This document shows, piece by piece, positions 17,665-26,439 of a stretch of 64,000 bases of DNA. A model generated the notes under the pieces. The model ran no database searches. It was given only the letters and a program-made list of their open reading frames with translations, and had not been told where the DNA came from. Source of the stretch: DASPSR01 sp035516175. Lineage in GTDB: Bacteria; Nitrospirota; UBA9217. The position numbers and the translations under genes are program-made. The DNA lies in NCBI GenBank assembly GCA_035516175.1, contig DATJAO010000011.1, positions 1-64,000 on the forward strand. The letters run 5' to 3'. Within the stretch, counting starts at the first letter, position 1. The number at the start of each line of letters is the position of its first letter.

Positions 17665-20331
17665 ATGAGAACCAGCAGAATGAGCGTCTTTCTCGCCATA
17701 ATTTCATTGTTCCTTCTCCTTCCATCCCCGGCACGGACAGCCACGAATGCGGACGTTCTCCGTGCAACGCTTAAGAACGGACTGCGCGTGGTGATTGTGC
17801 GGAACGCCCTCGCACCCGTGGTGACCACGGAGGTGAACTACCTCGTAGGATCAAATGAGGCGCCGGACGGGTTCCCCGGCATGGCGCACGCCCAAGAGCA
17901 CATGATGTTTCGCGGCAGTCCAGGCTTGTCCGCAACCCAGCTCGCGAATATCATCGCCCTGATGGGTGGCGATTTCAACGCGGAAACCCAGCAGGGCGTT
18001 ACCCAGTATTTCCTCACCGTGCCCAGCGACGACCTGGATGTTGCGCTCAACGTGGAGGCCGTGCGCATGCGGGGAGTGCTCGACACCCAGGATCTCTGGC
18101 AACAGGAGCGTGGAGCCATCGAACAGGAAGTTGCGCAGGATCTCTCGAGCCCGGAGTATATCTTCTCCTCACGACTCCTTTCGGAGATGTTTGCGGGTAC
18201 GCCCTATGCCCATGACGCTTTGGGCACACGCCCATCGTTTCAGCAGACGACGGGCGACATGCTCAAACAGTTTTACGACGCCTGGTACGCCCCGAACAAC
18301 GCCGTCCTTGTTATCGTTGGAGATGTGGACCCGCAGAAGACCCTGATGATAGTGAAAGAGCTGTTCGAACCGATCCCGAAGCGGCCGGTGCCTCAACGCC
18401 CCGCGATACGATTGCAGCCGCTCAAACCAGCCGCCATCATGCTCCAGACCGACCTTCCCTATGGGCTCGCTGCCGTGGCTTTCCTCCTGCCCGGCTACGA
18501 GAGTCCTGACTTCGCTGCGGGCCAGATCCTTGCTGATGTTCTGGACAGCCGGCGGGGGGATCTCTACGCCCTGGTTCCAGAGGGGAAAGCGCTCTTCACC
18601 GGGTTCGAAGGCGACGCATTTCCGAAAGCGGCCTTCGGGTACGCTCTTGCGGCATTTCCTCCCGGAGGGGAGGGCCCAGGCCTGGTCAATACAATAAAGA
18701 ACATCATTGCCGGTTACGTAAGGAACGGTGTCCCTGTTGATCTCGTGGAAGCGGCAAAACGTCATGAGATCGCTGATGCGCAATTTCAGAGGAACTCAGT
18801 TTCCGGGCTCGCGGCCGCCTGGTCCCAGGCGCTCGCAGTCGAGGGCCGGAATTCTCCGGACGATGATATTGAAGCGATCAAAAGAGTGACAGTAGAGGAC
18901 GTGAACCGCGTGGCTCGGGATTACCTGAAGAACGACACGGCGGTCACGGCCGTACTTGTGCCGCAACCGTCTGGCAAGCCCGTCGTTTCGAAAGGGTTCG
19001 GTGGCAAGGAGTCCTTTGCCCCGAAAGAGACCAAACCCGTTGAACTACCCGCTTGGGCAAAGAAAACAGCATCGTTGCCGAAAGTGCCTGCGTCTCAGGT
19101 AAACCCGGTGGTCTTCACGCTCACAAACGGGATCCATTTGATCGTCCAGGCGGAAAGCGTAAGCCCTACCATCAGTGTCGCGGGCCAGGTGAAGAACAAT
19201 GACGATCTGGAAGAACCGCAAGGAAAAGAAGGGGTCTCAGATGTGCTTGGAAGCCTCCTTTCCTACGGGACCACATCACTCGACAGGCTTGCATTCCAGA
19301 AGGCTCAGGACGACATCGGTGCAGACATAGCAGCGGGCACATCTTTCTCTCTGAGGGTGCTGTCGGACTACTTCGATCGAGGCATGGAACTCCTTGCAGA
19401 CAATCTGCTGCACCCGGCGCTGCCAGAGGCGGCATTCGCCGTCGTACAGAGGGAAACGATCAGCTCTCTCCGGGGCCAACTCCAAAGCCCTGACTATCTT
19501 TCGAGGCATGCGCTGCGCGAAGCGCTCTATCCCAGGAACGACCCCGTGCTTCGCGACCCATCGCCCGAGACGGTGTCGTCACTCACGCTTCAAGACGTCA
19601 AATCCTATTATGCAAAGGCGTTCCGTCCTGATATGACGACCATCGTGATCATCGGCCACGTGACGCCGGAGCGGGCACGGAGTGCGGTCGAGAAATACTT
19701 CGGTGCCTGGCATGCAACCGGGGCGAAACCTGCAACGGACCTTCCGCCGGTACCGCCCAACAAACCGTCCGTGTCCGTGGTCCCCGATTCGAGCAAAATT
19801 CAGGATCAGGTGACCCTTGCAGAGACGATCGGACTGACACGCTCCCACCCGGACTATTACAAGCTCCAACTCGGCAACCACGTTCTGTCCGGCGCGTTCT
19901 ACGCTTCGCGGTTGTACCACGACCTGCGCGAGAACGAGGGTCTGGTCTACACGGTAGAGTCTTTCATTGAGGCGGGGAAAACCCGTTCCCTCTTCGGCGT
20001 TTTCTTTGCCTGCGATCCGCCGAATGTGTCAAAGGCGCGGGCCATGGTAGAGCGTGACATCCGCGAGATGCAGACGATGCCGGTGACACAGGAAGAACTA
20101 CAATATGCCAAGATCCTCATGCTCCGTCGGATCCCTCTCTCCGAAGCGAGCATCGACGGGATTGAGGGGGGGCTGCTCTCCCGCTCGCTTGAAGACCTCC
20201 CGCTCGACGAACCTGTCCTCGCGGCAGGGCATTACCTGGAGATCACGGCTGATCAGGTAAGGGACACCTTTGCCAAGTGGCTACGTCCTGCCGATTTCGT
20301 CCAAATCACGGAGGGACCGAGCCCGGAGTAG
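17665..20331 (+). CDS. Periplasmic M16 (pitrilysin-type) zinc peptidase, two-domain
   Basis: The 888-residue protein has a signal peptide (MRTSRMSVFLAIISLFLLLP, cleavage probably near ARTA at 26) and two M16 repeats. The first carries the inverted zinc motif HAQEH (His75, Glu78, His79) with the downstream Glu in IEQEVAQDL; the second half (from about 470) has the fold (VFTLTNGIHLIVQAE, LYHDLRENEGLVYTVE) but no HxxEH, as usual for fused M16A/M16B pairs in which one half is structural. Such peptidases degrade peptides in the periplasm. CCGGAGGAG precedes the ATG. It converges on sodC. Confidence 0.92.
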   Translation: MRTSRMSVFLAIISLFLLLPSPARTATNADVLRATLKNGLRVVIVRNALAPVVTTEVNYLVGSNEAPDGFPGMAHAQEHMMFRGSPGLSATQLANIIALMGGDFNAETQQGVTQYFLTVPSDDLDVALNVEAVRMRGVLDTQDLWQQERGAIEQEVAQDLSSPEYIFSSRLLSEMFAGTPYAHDALGTRPSFQQTTGDMLKQFYDAWYAPNNAVLVIVGDVDPQKTLMIVKELFEPIPKRPVPQRPAIRLQPLKPAAIMLQTDLPYGLAAVAFLLPGYESPDFAAGQILADVLDSRRGDLYALVPEGKALFTGFEGDAFPKAAFGYALAAFPPGGEGPGLVNTIKNIIAGYVRNGVPVDLVEAAKRHEIADAQFQRNSVSGLAAAWSQALAVEGRNSPDDDIEAIKRVTVEDVNRVARDYLKNDTAVTAVLVPQPSGKPVVSKGFGGKESFAPKETKPVELPAWAKKTASLPKVPASQVNPVVFTLTNGIHLIVQAESVSPTISVAGQVKNNDDLEEPQGKEGVSDVLGSLLSYGTTSLDRLAFQKAQDDIGADIAAGTSFSLRVLSDYFDRGMELLADNLLHPALPEAAFAVVQRETISSLRGQLQSPDYLSRHALREALYPRNDPVLRDPSPETVSSLTLQDVKSYYAKAFRPDMTTIVIIGHVTPERARSAVEKYFGAWHATGAKPATDLPPVPPNKPSVSVVPDSSKIQDQVTLAETIGLTRSHPDYYKLQLGNHVLSGAFYASRLYHDLRENEGLVYTVESFIEAGKTRSLFGVFFACDPPNVSKARAMVERDIREMQTMPVTQEELQYAKILMLRRIPLSEASIDGIEGGLLSRSLEDLPLDEPVLAAGHYLEITADQVRDTFAKWLRPADFVQITEGPSPE

Positions 20332-20443
20332 TCGAAATGATTTCCGCCATTCGGATGAGGGCGTTTCCCGGCTTCTTGCCATTCGATGCAAATGCAGGCT
20401 ATAGGATGTCTGACATGGGGGTGAGAATCAATAGCGATTGTCG

Positions 20444-20470
20444 AAAAATACCCCCCCAAGGGGGGGTATC
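20444..20470 (-). terminator. Rho-independent terminator of sodC
   Basis: Read on the minus strand, ATACCCCCCC, a TT loop and GGGGGGGTAT form a near-perfect 10-bp stem followed by TTTT. It starts 26 bases after the sodC stop. The stem may also slow transcripts of the convergent M16 gene. Confidence 0.7.
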
Positions 20471-20495
20471 AAGAACCTACCAGAAAATCATTATT

Positions 20496-21029
20496 TTACT
20501 TGATAATCCCGCATGCTATTCTTCCACCGCCACCACCCAGTGCTGCTGGCATATCGGAATAATTGTCACCACCGGCATGGATCATGAGCGAACGGCCCTT
20601 CAGATCGGCAGTCTTGAGCCGCGGGGCGAGAAGGGGAGTGTTGGCCAAGCCATCAGCCCCGACGTAGAGTGCCGGCAGATCGCCTAAATGCCCCTGTCCA
20701 TAGGGCCCTTCATGCTTGCCTGATCCTGCAGGATCATAATGTCCGCCCGCCGCAAGACCCGCTACCTGCTTGCCGTCCTTCATGGCCGGGCCGCAGTCAG
20801 CATTCTGATGTACGTGAAAACCGTGGATCCCCGGCATCAGTCCGGTGAGCATCGGGACGAGCAGGAGCCCGTACTGAGTATCAGAAATCACAACCGTGCC
20901 GATGCTCTTGCCCACGCCCTGATCGGTTATAAGATTCATCTGAACGACGATATCTCCTGCGAACGCTGCTCCTGAGATCAGCAGAATCAATCCAAGCACA
21001 AACAACAGAACGAATAGCTTTTTCCTCAT
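20496..21029 (-). CDS. sodC: Cu/Zn superoxide dismutase, exported
   Basis: The 177-residue enzyme dismutates superoxide in the periplasm. A signal peptide (MRKKLFVLLFVLGLILLISG, cleavage after AFA near 24) is followed by the SODC fold. Copper ligands are in GFHVHQNADC (two His and the disulfide Cys), bridging and zinc ligands in AAGGHYDPAG and HLGD, and the last copper His in SLMIHAGGDNYSD. The C-terminal Cys in RIACGIIK closes the disulfide. AAGGAGGG precedes the ATG. It has its own terminator and reads divergently from aconitase. Confidence 0.95.
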   Translation of the reverse strand: MRKKLFVLLFVLGLILLISGAAFAGDIVVQMNLITDQGVGKSIGTVVISDTQYGLLLVPMLTGLMPGIHGFHVHQNADCGPAMKDGKQVAGLAAGGHYDPAGSGKHEGPYGQGHLGDLPALYVGADGLANTPLLAPRLKTADLKGRSLMIHAGGDNYSDMPAALGGGGGRIACGIIK

Positions 21030-21181
21030 GATGTTACCCTCCTTTTTGAGTTGTGATTGATATATTTTATATTATATCACGTGTCTCATGTATCAGGCGA
21101 TGCTCACTGGCGTGAGAGACGACGGGGGAAGAATGGGTTAATGATTGCAGATTAAAACTCTGAAGTGGGCTGGTCGCGGCA
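21030..21181. other. Divergent spacer between sodC and acn
   Basis: This part of the 327-bp spacer should contain the sodC promoter on the minus strand. AT-rich sequence at 21058-21078 (TATATTTTATATTATATCA) is a plausible -10 region. No gene is seen. Confidence 0.3.
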
Positions 21182-21209
21182 TTGACATTCCAGTCTAAGG
21201 TGCTAGAAT
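21182..21209 (+). promoter_or_regulatory. Sigma-70-type promoter of the aconitase gene
   Basis: TTGACA (21182-21187), a 16-bp spacer and TAGAAT (21204-21209) predict a transcript with a leader of about 140 bases before the ATG at 21357. Confidence 0.65.
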
Positions 21210-21277
21210 TAATATAGAAAAGGTCTTTAAAAAGGACTTTTAATGTCCTGATTTCGTATAATTTTATTACGGTGAAA

Positions 21278-21356
21278 GGCCGTTCGGTGCAGCCATCTGA
21301 GGGGGGTGGATGAAGCACTGAGGGCTTTTCGGCCGTAAGACTATGGGCATACGGCC
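21278..21356 (+). promoter_or_regulatory. Structured 5' leader of aconitase with two alternative pairings
   Basis: Nested complementary segments can form one long hairpin: GGCCG 21278-21282 with CGGCC 21330-21334, GTGC 21287-21290 with GCAC 21315-21318, and CATC 21294-21297 with GATG 21309-21312. A second CGGCC (21352-21356, within ACGGCC) touches the start codon and can also pair with GGCCGT at 21278-21283. The start lacks a clear Shine-Dalgarno sequence. The two pairings are mutually exclusive, so this may be a translational switch; it matches no riboswitch class that I recognise. Confidence 0.4.
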
Positions 21357-23312
21357 ATGAAGAAGAACCTAACGCACAAGATACTGGAAGCACATCTGAT
21401 TGAGGGTGAGCTGGTTGCCGGCAAGGAGATTGCAATCAGGATCGATCACACCCTTCTGCAGGATGCAACGGGAACGCTTGCGATGCTGGAGTTCGAAGCC
21501 CTTGGCATAGATAAGGTAAAAGTCGAGCTTGCTGCTCAGTACGTGGACCATAACCTCCTCCAGACGGACAATAAGAATGCCGATGACCACAAGTTCCTTC
21601 AGACCGCCGCTGCCCGGTACGGTGTATATTTCAGCAAGCCGGGAAACGGCGTCTCGCACCAGGTCCATATGGAACGTTTCGGAATCCCGGGCAAAACGCT
21701 TCTGGGCGCTGACAGCCACACGCCGGGAGCTGCAGGGATCTCCATGCTTGGTATCGGCGCTGGCGGTTTAGACGTGGCCTTGACCATGGCTGGTTATCCT
21801 TATTATCTGATCTGCCCCAAGGTGCTCGGTGTAAAACTCACGGGAGCGCTCCCCGATTGGGTGAGTGCCAAGGACGTGATTCTCGAGATGCTCCGCAGAT
21901 ATGACGTTAAGGGTTGCGTGGGCAAGATCATCGAATACTACGGCCCGGGGGTCAAGACCCTGTCCGCAACGGATCGCGAGACCATCGGCAACATGGGCAC
22001 CGAGACCGGTGCCACGACCTCGATCTTTCCCTCCGATGAGCGGACGAAACAGTATCTGATCGCCCAGGGAAGGGGCGATGTGTGGGTACGGCTTTCCGCA
22101 GATGAGGACGCAGCGTATGACGAATACGCAGAGATTGACCTTTCGAAGCTAGAACCCTTGATTGCCAAGCCATCGTCTCCGGGTAACGTCGTGCCGGTGC
22201 GTGAAATCGCCGGTCTCAAGGTGGGCCAGGCGATCGTGGGTAGCAGCGTTAATTCGTCATTCCGGGACCTTATGGTTGCTGCCAAGATACTGGAAGGCCG
22301 GCGCGTTCATCCTGACACTTCATTCCATGTGAACCCCGGAAGCCGCCAGGTCCTCGAGAATGTATATCAGGCAGGTGGGCTCCTGGCTTTTCTGACCTCG
22401 GGCACGCGCGTGCATGAACCCGGGTGTCAGGGGTGCATCGGCATGGGACAAGCACCAGCCACCGGCGAGGTGAGCCTCCGCACGTTCCCGAGAAATTTCC
22501 CTGGCAGGTCGGGGACCAAGGACGACAAAGTCTATCTCTGCTCTCCCGAGACGGCCACAGCAGCGGCATTAAGAGGCGTTATCACAGACCCGCAGGACCT
22601 CTCACGAGAAATGAAGTACCCGCATATTGAAGACCCAGAGCGATATCTTATCGATGAAAAATCCATCATTTTCCCGTCGAAAGATCTAAGGAAGACCGAT
22701 ATAATTCGCGGGCCGAATATCAAGGCCCTGCCAGAACTTAAGCCCCTTCCCGACACGCTCGAGGGAGAGATTGTGCTCAAGGTGGGGGACAACATTTCTA
22801 CAGACACCATCATGCCGGCAGGCAACCGTGTGCTTCCCTTCCGTTCCAACATCGAAGCGATCAGCGGATTCGTGTATTCCCAGATCGATCCCGATTTTGC
22901 GAAAGAATGCAAGGCACGGGGGACCGTGATCGTCATCGGCGGCGAGAACTATGGACAGGGGTCGAGCCGCGAGCATGCGGCGCTTGCACCGAGGTATCTC
23001 GGAGTTCGGGCAAAGATTGTTAAAAGCTATGCCCGCATCCATAAGTCCAATCTTTGCAACTTCGGCATCATCCCACTCACCTTCAAAGACCCGAAGGACT
23101 ATGATCGCATCAACAAAGGCATGAAGGTGGTCTTTGCGGATATCCGAGGGCGGATCGAACGGGGTGACCGTGAGATCCCAGCGGAGGTTGACGGGCAGAC
23201 AATCATCACGGTACTGGATGTATCCGAGCGTCAGCGCAAACACCTGCTGGCAGGAGGGGCACTGAATTTTGTGAAGAATGCTTTGCTCGTAGAGGTCTAT
23301 TCACAAAGTTAA
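21357..23312 (+). CDS. Aconitate hydratase (Aquifex-type, single-chain)
   Basis: The 651-residue enzyme isomerises citrate to isocitrate. The order is the LeuC-like domains 1-3 (GADSHTPGAAGISMLGIGAGG near residue 117, GTETGATTSIFPSD near 214) followed by the swivelling LeuD-like domain (GDNISTDTIMPAG near 477, GGENYGQGSSREHAALAPRYLG near 528). Two iron-sulfur ligands are visible in EPGCQGCIG (Cys357, Cys360), but the usual third ligand motif GSCTNS reads GSSVNS (Ser296). The short length and this motif fit the Aquifex-type putative aconitase subfamily. It is 57 bp from citrate synthase and surely co-transcribed with it. Confidence 0.9.
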   Translation: MKKNLTHKILEAHLIEGELVAGKEIAIRIDHTLLQDATGTLAMLEFEALGIDKVKVELAAQYVDHNLLQTDNKNADDHKFLQTAAARYGVYFSKPGNGVSHQVHMERFGIPGKTLLGADSHTPGAAGISMLGIGAGGLDVALTMAGYPYYLICPKVLGVKLTGALPDWVSAKDVILEMLRRYDVKGCVGKIIEYYGPGVKTLSATDRETIGNMGTETGATTSIFPSDERTKQYLIAQGRGDVWVRLSADEDAAYDEYAEIDLSKLEPLIAKPSSPGNVVPVREIAGLKVGQAIVGSSVNSSFRDLMVAAKILEGRRVHPDTSFHVNPGSRQVLENVYQAGGLLAFLTSGTRVHEPGCQGCIGMGQAPATGEVSLRTFPRNFPGRSGTKDDKVYLCSPETATAAALRGVITDPQDLSREMKYPHIEDPERYLIDEKSIIFPSKDLRKTDIIRGPNIKALPELKPLPDTLEGEIVLKVGDNISTDTIMPAGNRVLPFRSNIEAISGFVYSQIDPDFAKECKARGTVIVIGGENYGQGSSREHAALAPRYLGVRAKIVKSYARIHKSNLCNFGIIPLTFKDPKDYDRINKGMKVVFADIRGRIERGDREIPAEVDGQTIITVLDVSERQRKHLLAGGALNFVKNALLVEVYSQS

Positions 23313-23369
23313 AATCACGAGCGGATTGATTGATGGGTCGTAGATCATAGCTCAAAAAGAAGGTCGACT

Positions 23370-24590
23370 ATGGCAATGAAAGCGAAAATGAGAGAAATTC
23401 CCCAGCAAAAACCTGGTGAAGGAAGAACAAAAAATATCGGATTGCGTGGTGTGACGGTCGCGGATACGAAGATCTCCGACGTCGATGGCGAGAACGGCAT
23501 TCTTATCTACCGCGGGTATCGGATAGAAGAGCTTGCGGAAAACTCAACCTTCGAAGAGACCGCCTATCTGCTTCTGAATGACGCACTTCCTACAGCTGGG
23601 CAGCTAAAAGGATTCTCAAGCCGTCTTGTCGAGGCTCGGAGAATCCCGCTTTTTGTCCTTGAAAGTTTTAAACGGCTGCCGGCCCAGGCTCGGCCCATGG
23701 ACGTGCTCCAGGCATCGATATCGCTTCTCGCCATGGCCGATGCCGAGCTTACGCTTGAAACGAGGGATGCAAACGTATCGAAGGCAATCCGGCTCATTGC
23801 GCAGGTCGCCACGGTGGTGGCCTCCTGGCATCGCATACGGCATGGATTGGAAGCGCTTCCATCCGATGATGGTCTCTCTCATGCCGGAAACTTTCTCTGG
23901 CAGCTTACGGGGAAGAAACCCGATCCGGAGATGGCGAAAGACCTCGACACGGCATTGGTGCTCCATGCCGACCATTCATTTAACGCTTCCACATTCGCTT
24001 GCCGCGAGGTGGTTTCGACACAGGCACATATGTACGCCGGCGTTGCTGCGGGGGTGGGGGCACTTTCCGGCGGTCTGCACGGCGGTGCCAATGCGCAGGT
24101 CATGAAGATGCTCATGGAGCTGCAAAATGAAAAGGACATTGCCGGGTGGGTGAAAAAACAGCTCGACAACGGCCAGAAGATCATGGGCATGGGCCATGCG
24201 GTATACAAGACCATTGACCCTCGCGCGAAATTCCTGAAAGAGATGTGCAAGCGGCTCGGCAAGAAGCTCGGCCAAGAGCAGTGGTACCGCCTGTCCACGC
24301 AGATCGAGGAGGCCGCGGTCGCCGAGTTCGAGAAGCGGGGCAAGACCACGATCAAACCCAATGTTGATTTCTACAGTGCTCCGGTCTACCACATGATGGG
24401 TATTCCGGGCGATCTTATGACCCCGATCTTTGCCATGGCACGGGTCGCAGGCTGGACCGCCCATACCATCGAAGAGAAGTTCGCAGAGGCGCAGGGAAAA
24501 CCTGCACTGTATAGACCGTCATCGGATTATATCGGCAATTATTGCGGAAAAACGGGATGCACCTATGAACCGGTTGAGAAGAGAAAATAA
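23370..24590 (+). CDS. gltA: Citrate synthase
   Basis: The 406-residue enzyme condenses oxaloacetate and acetyl-CoA. Catalytic residues are in HADHSFNASTFACR (first His), GMGHAVYKTIDPR (second His) and KPNVDFYSAPVYHMMG (Asp). The N-terminal segment GLRGVTVADTKISDVDGENGILIYRGY is standard; 24 residues precede it. Length fits the short, dimeric (Gram-positive/archaeal-type) citrate synthases. AGAAGGT lies about 6 bases before the ATG at 23370. It sits between aconitase and succinate-semialdehyde dehydrogenase. Confidence 0.95.
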   Translation: MAMKAKMREIPQQKPGEGRTKNIGLRGVTVADTKISDVDGENGILIYRGYRIEELAENSTFEETAYLLLNDALPTAGQLKGFSSRLVEARRIPLFVLESFKRLPAQARPMDVLQASISLLAMADAELTLETRDANVSKAIRLIAQVATVVASWHRIRHGLEALPSDDGLSHAGNFLWQLTGKKPDPEMAKDLDTALVLHADHSFNASTFACREVVSTQAHMYAGVAAGVGALSGGLHGGANAQVMKMLMELQNEKDIAGWVKKQLDNGQKIMGMGHAVYKTIDPRAKFLKEMCKRLGKKLGQEQWYRLSTQIEEAAVAEFEKRGKTTIKPNVDFYSAPVYHMMGIPGDLMTPIFAMARVAGWTAHTIEEKFAEAQGKPALYRPSSDYIGNYCGKTGCTYEPVEKRK

Positions 24591-24714
24591 CTACCTTACA
24601 GTGCCGTAATTAGTCATGCCGGTCTTGATCGAGAATCCAACGGTTTCATTTTGAATCCCGCTTTAAAGGGAGCGACAGCGAAGAAGAACGAAATAAAAAA
24701 ATGGAGGATGCCAG

Positions 24715-26220
24715 ATGGCAGATAAGAAAGCAACTAAGAAATTGCGCAAACCAGGCAAAGCAGCAAGTCGCCCCAAACAGAAACATATAGTGTCCTCCAA
24801 GATGGGGGTGAAAAAAATGAAAGTCAGGTCATTGAAATCATTTAAAGAAAAAAGAATGACGATCCAGTCAATCAACCCTTACACCGAAGAGGTGATGCAA
24901 GAGTTCACGCTCATGTCGGAGCCTGAGATCAACGATCAGGTCGTGAAATCCCGCCAGGCGCTTAACAGCTGGAGCGCTCTGCCCATTTCGGAGAGAGCGT
25001 TCCTGGTCAAACGACTGGGCGAGCACCTGAGGAGCGAGAAAAGGAAATACGCAGAGATCATCACTCACGAGATGGGTAAGGCTATCAAAGAGTCGCTCGC
25101 CGAGGTCGAAAAGTGCGCCTGGCTCTGTGACTACTATGCCGAGAACGCCGAGAGGTTCCTGGGACCCGAGGAGATTAAGACGGAGAACAGGAAGAGCTAT
25201 GTCGTGTTCCAGCCCCTGGGCTTGGTGCTCGCGATCATGCCCTGGAACTTCCCGTACTGGCAGGCTTTCCGGTTCGGAATCCCGGCGATCATAGCCGGGA
25301 ATGTGATCCTGCTGAAACATGCGTCGAACGTCCCGATGACGGCACTCTCCATCGAGGACGCTTTCATGGCAGCGGGTTTTCCGGATAATGTGTTCAAGAC
25401 CCTGATCATCGATTCCAGGGAAGCGCTCAGGCTCATCGATAACGATAAGGTTGATGCTGTGTCGCTTACCGGCAGCAACAAGGCCGGCGAGGAAGTCGGC
25501 GCCCACGCGGGGAGGAAGATCAAAAAGGTCGTGCTCGAACTCGGCGGCTCCGATCCTTTCATCGTGCTCGATGATGCCGATGTGGAAAAGGCGGGCAGGA
25601 TGGCGGCCAATGCCAGAATGATAAATGCCGGCCAGAGCTGTATTGCGGCAAAGCGTTTTATCGTGATAGACAAAGTGGCCGATGAGTTTAAGAAATACTT
25701 CATCGCTCGGCTCAAAGAACTCGTTGTCGGTGATCCGATGGACGGGAAAACCGATGTCGGCCCGGTGGCCAAGCGGGATATCCTTAATTCTCTGAACGAG
25801 CAGCTGCGGGACGCGAAGGCAAAAGGCGCAGAGGTGATTCAGCTTGATCATGCCTTCAAGAAAGGACTGTTCTTTTCACCATGCGCAGTATATAATCCGA
25901 AACAGAACAGCAAGGTCCTGACTGAAGAGGTGTTCGGTCCGATAGCGCCGGTCATCATCGTCAAGAACGAGGATGAAGCAGTCCGTGTGGCCAATGATAC
26001 GCAGTTTGGCCTCGGCGCCGCAATCTGGAGCAGGAACCTCGAGCGGGCGGAACGGCTGGCCGCAAGAGTCCATGCCGGAACAGTCACGATCAACGACATG
26101 GTGAAGTCGGACCCGCGGCTTCCCTTCGGCGGTATCAAGAAGTCCGGAATTGGCAGGGAGTTGTCGCACTACGGACTGAAGGAGTTTGTGAATATCAAGA
26201 CCGTCGTTGTGAAAGAATAG
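24715..26220 (+). CDS. Succinate-semialdehyde dehydrogenase (NAD(P)+), with basic N-terminal extension
   Basis: The 501-residue aldehyde dehydrogenase belongs to the SSADH (YneI/Sad-like) branch: INPYTEEVMQEF start, IMPWNFPYWQ, SLTGSNKAGEEVGA, the base Glu275 in VLELGGSDPF, and the nucleophile Cys309 in NAGQSCIAAKRF. It oxidises succinic semialdehyde to succinate. The fold proper begins near Met48 (24856), but the only good ribosome-binding site (GGAGG, 8 bases upstream) serves the ATG at 24715. The resulting extension is rich in Lys and Arg and has no counterpart in the family. It lies between citrate synthase and the 2-oxoglutarate decarboxylase candidate, as expected if it takes that enzyme's product. 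Confidence 0.85.
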   Translation: MADKKATKKLRKPGKAASRPKQKHIVSSKMGVKKMKVRSLKSFKEKRMTIQSINPYTEEVMQEFTLMSEPEINDQVVKSRQALNSWSALPISERAFLVKRLGEHLRSEKRKYAEIITHEMGKAIKESLAEVEKCAWLCDYYAENAERFLGPEEIKTENRKSYVVFQPLGLVLAIMPWNFPYWQAFRFGIPAIIAGNVILLKHASNVPMTALSIEDAFMAAGFPDNVFKTLIIDSREALRLIDNDKVDAVSLTGSNKAGEEVGAHAGRKIKKVVLELGGSDPFIVLDDADVEKAGRMAANARMINAGQSCIAAKRFIVIDKVADEFKKYFIARLKELVVGDPMDGKTDVGPVAKRDILNSLNEQLRDAKAKGAEVIQLDHAFKKGLFFSPCAVYNPKQNSKVLTEEVFGPIAPVIIVKNEDEAVRVANDTQFGLGAAIWSRNLERAERLAARVHAGTVTINDMVKSDPRLPFGGIKKSGIGRELSHYGLKEFVNIKTVVVKE

Positions 26221-26242
26221 ATTACAGAATCGATAATAACCA

Positions 26243-26396
26243 GGGAGACACAACGGAAGTGAGAAAGTGAAAGTCAAATGACAAAGTTCAAGGTTTGAAC
26301 CAATGCCAAGGGAGAAAAAACGGAGCGTTTGAGAGGGAACCTTTTGAGTTTGATTTGGCACTGGAACTTTGAAATTCGAACTTCGCAGTGTCTCCC
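26243..26396. repeat. Imperfect inverted repeat, 154 bp
   Basis: GGGAGACAC (26243-26251) and GTGTCTCCC (26388-26396) are exact inverse complements, and internal segments (CAAAGTTCAAGGTTTGAAC, GGAACTTTGAAATTCGAAC) pair loosely. It fills the spacer between the semialdehyde dehydrogenase and the ThDP enzyme and looks like a worn palindromic or MITE-like element. Confidence 0.5.
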
Positions 26397-26439
26397 GTGG
26401 TTAATTTTTGTTAACAATATCTACGAGGTCTGACTATCA

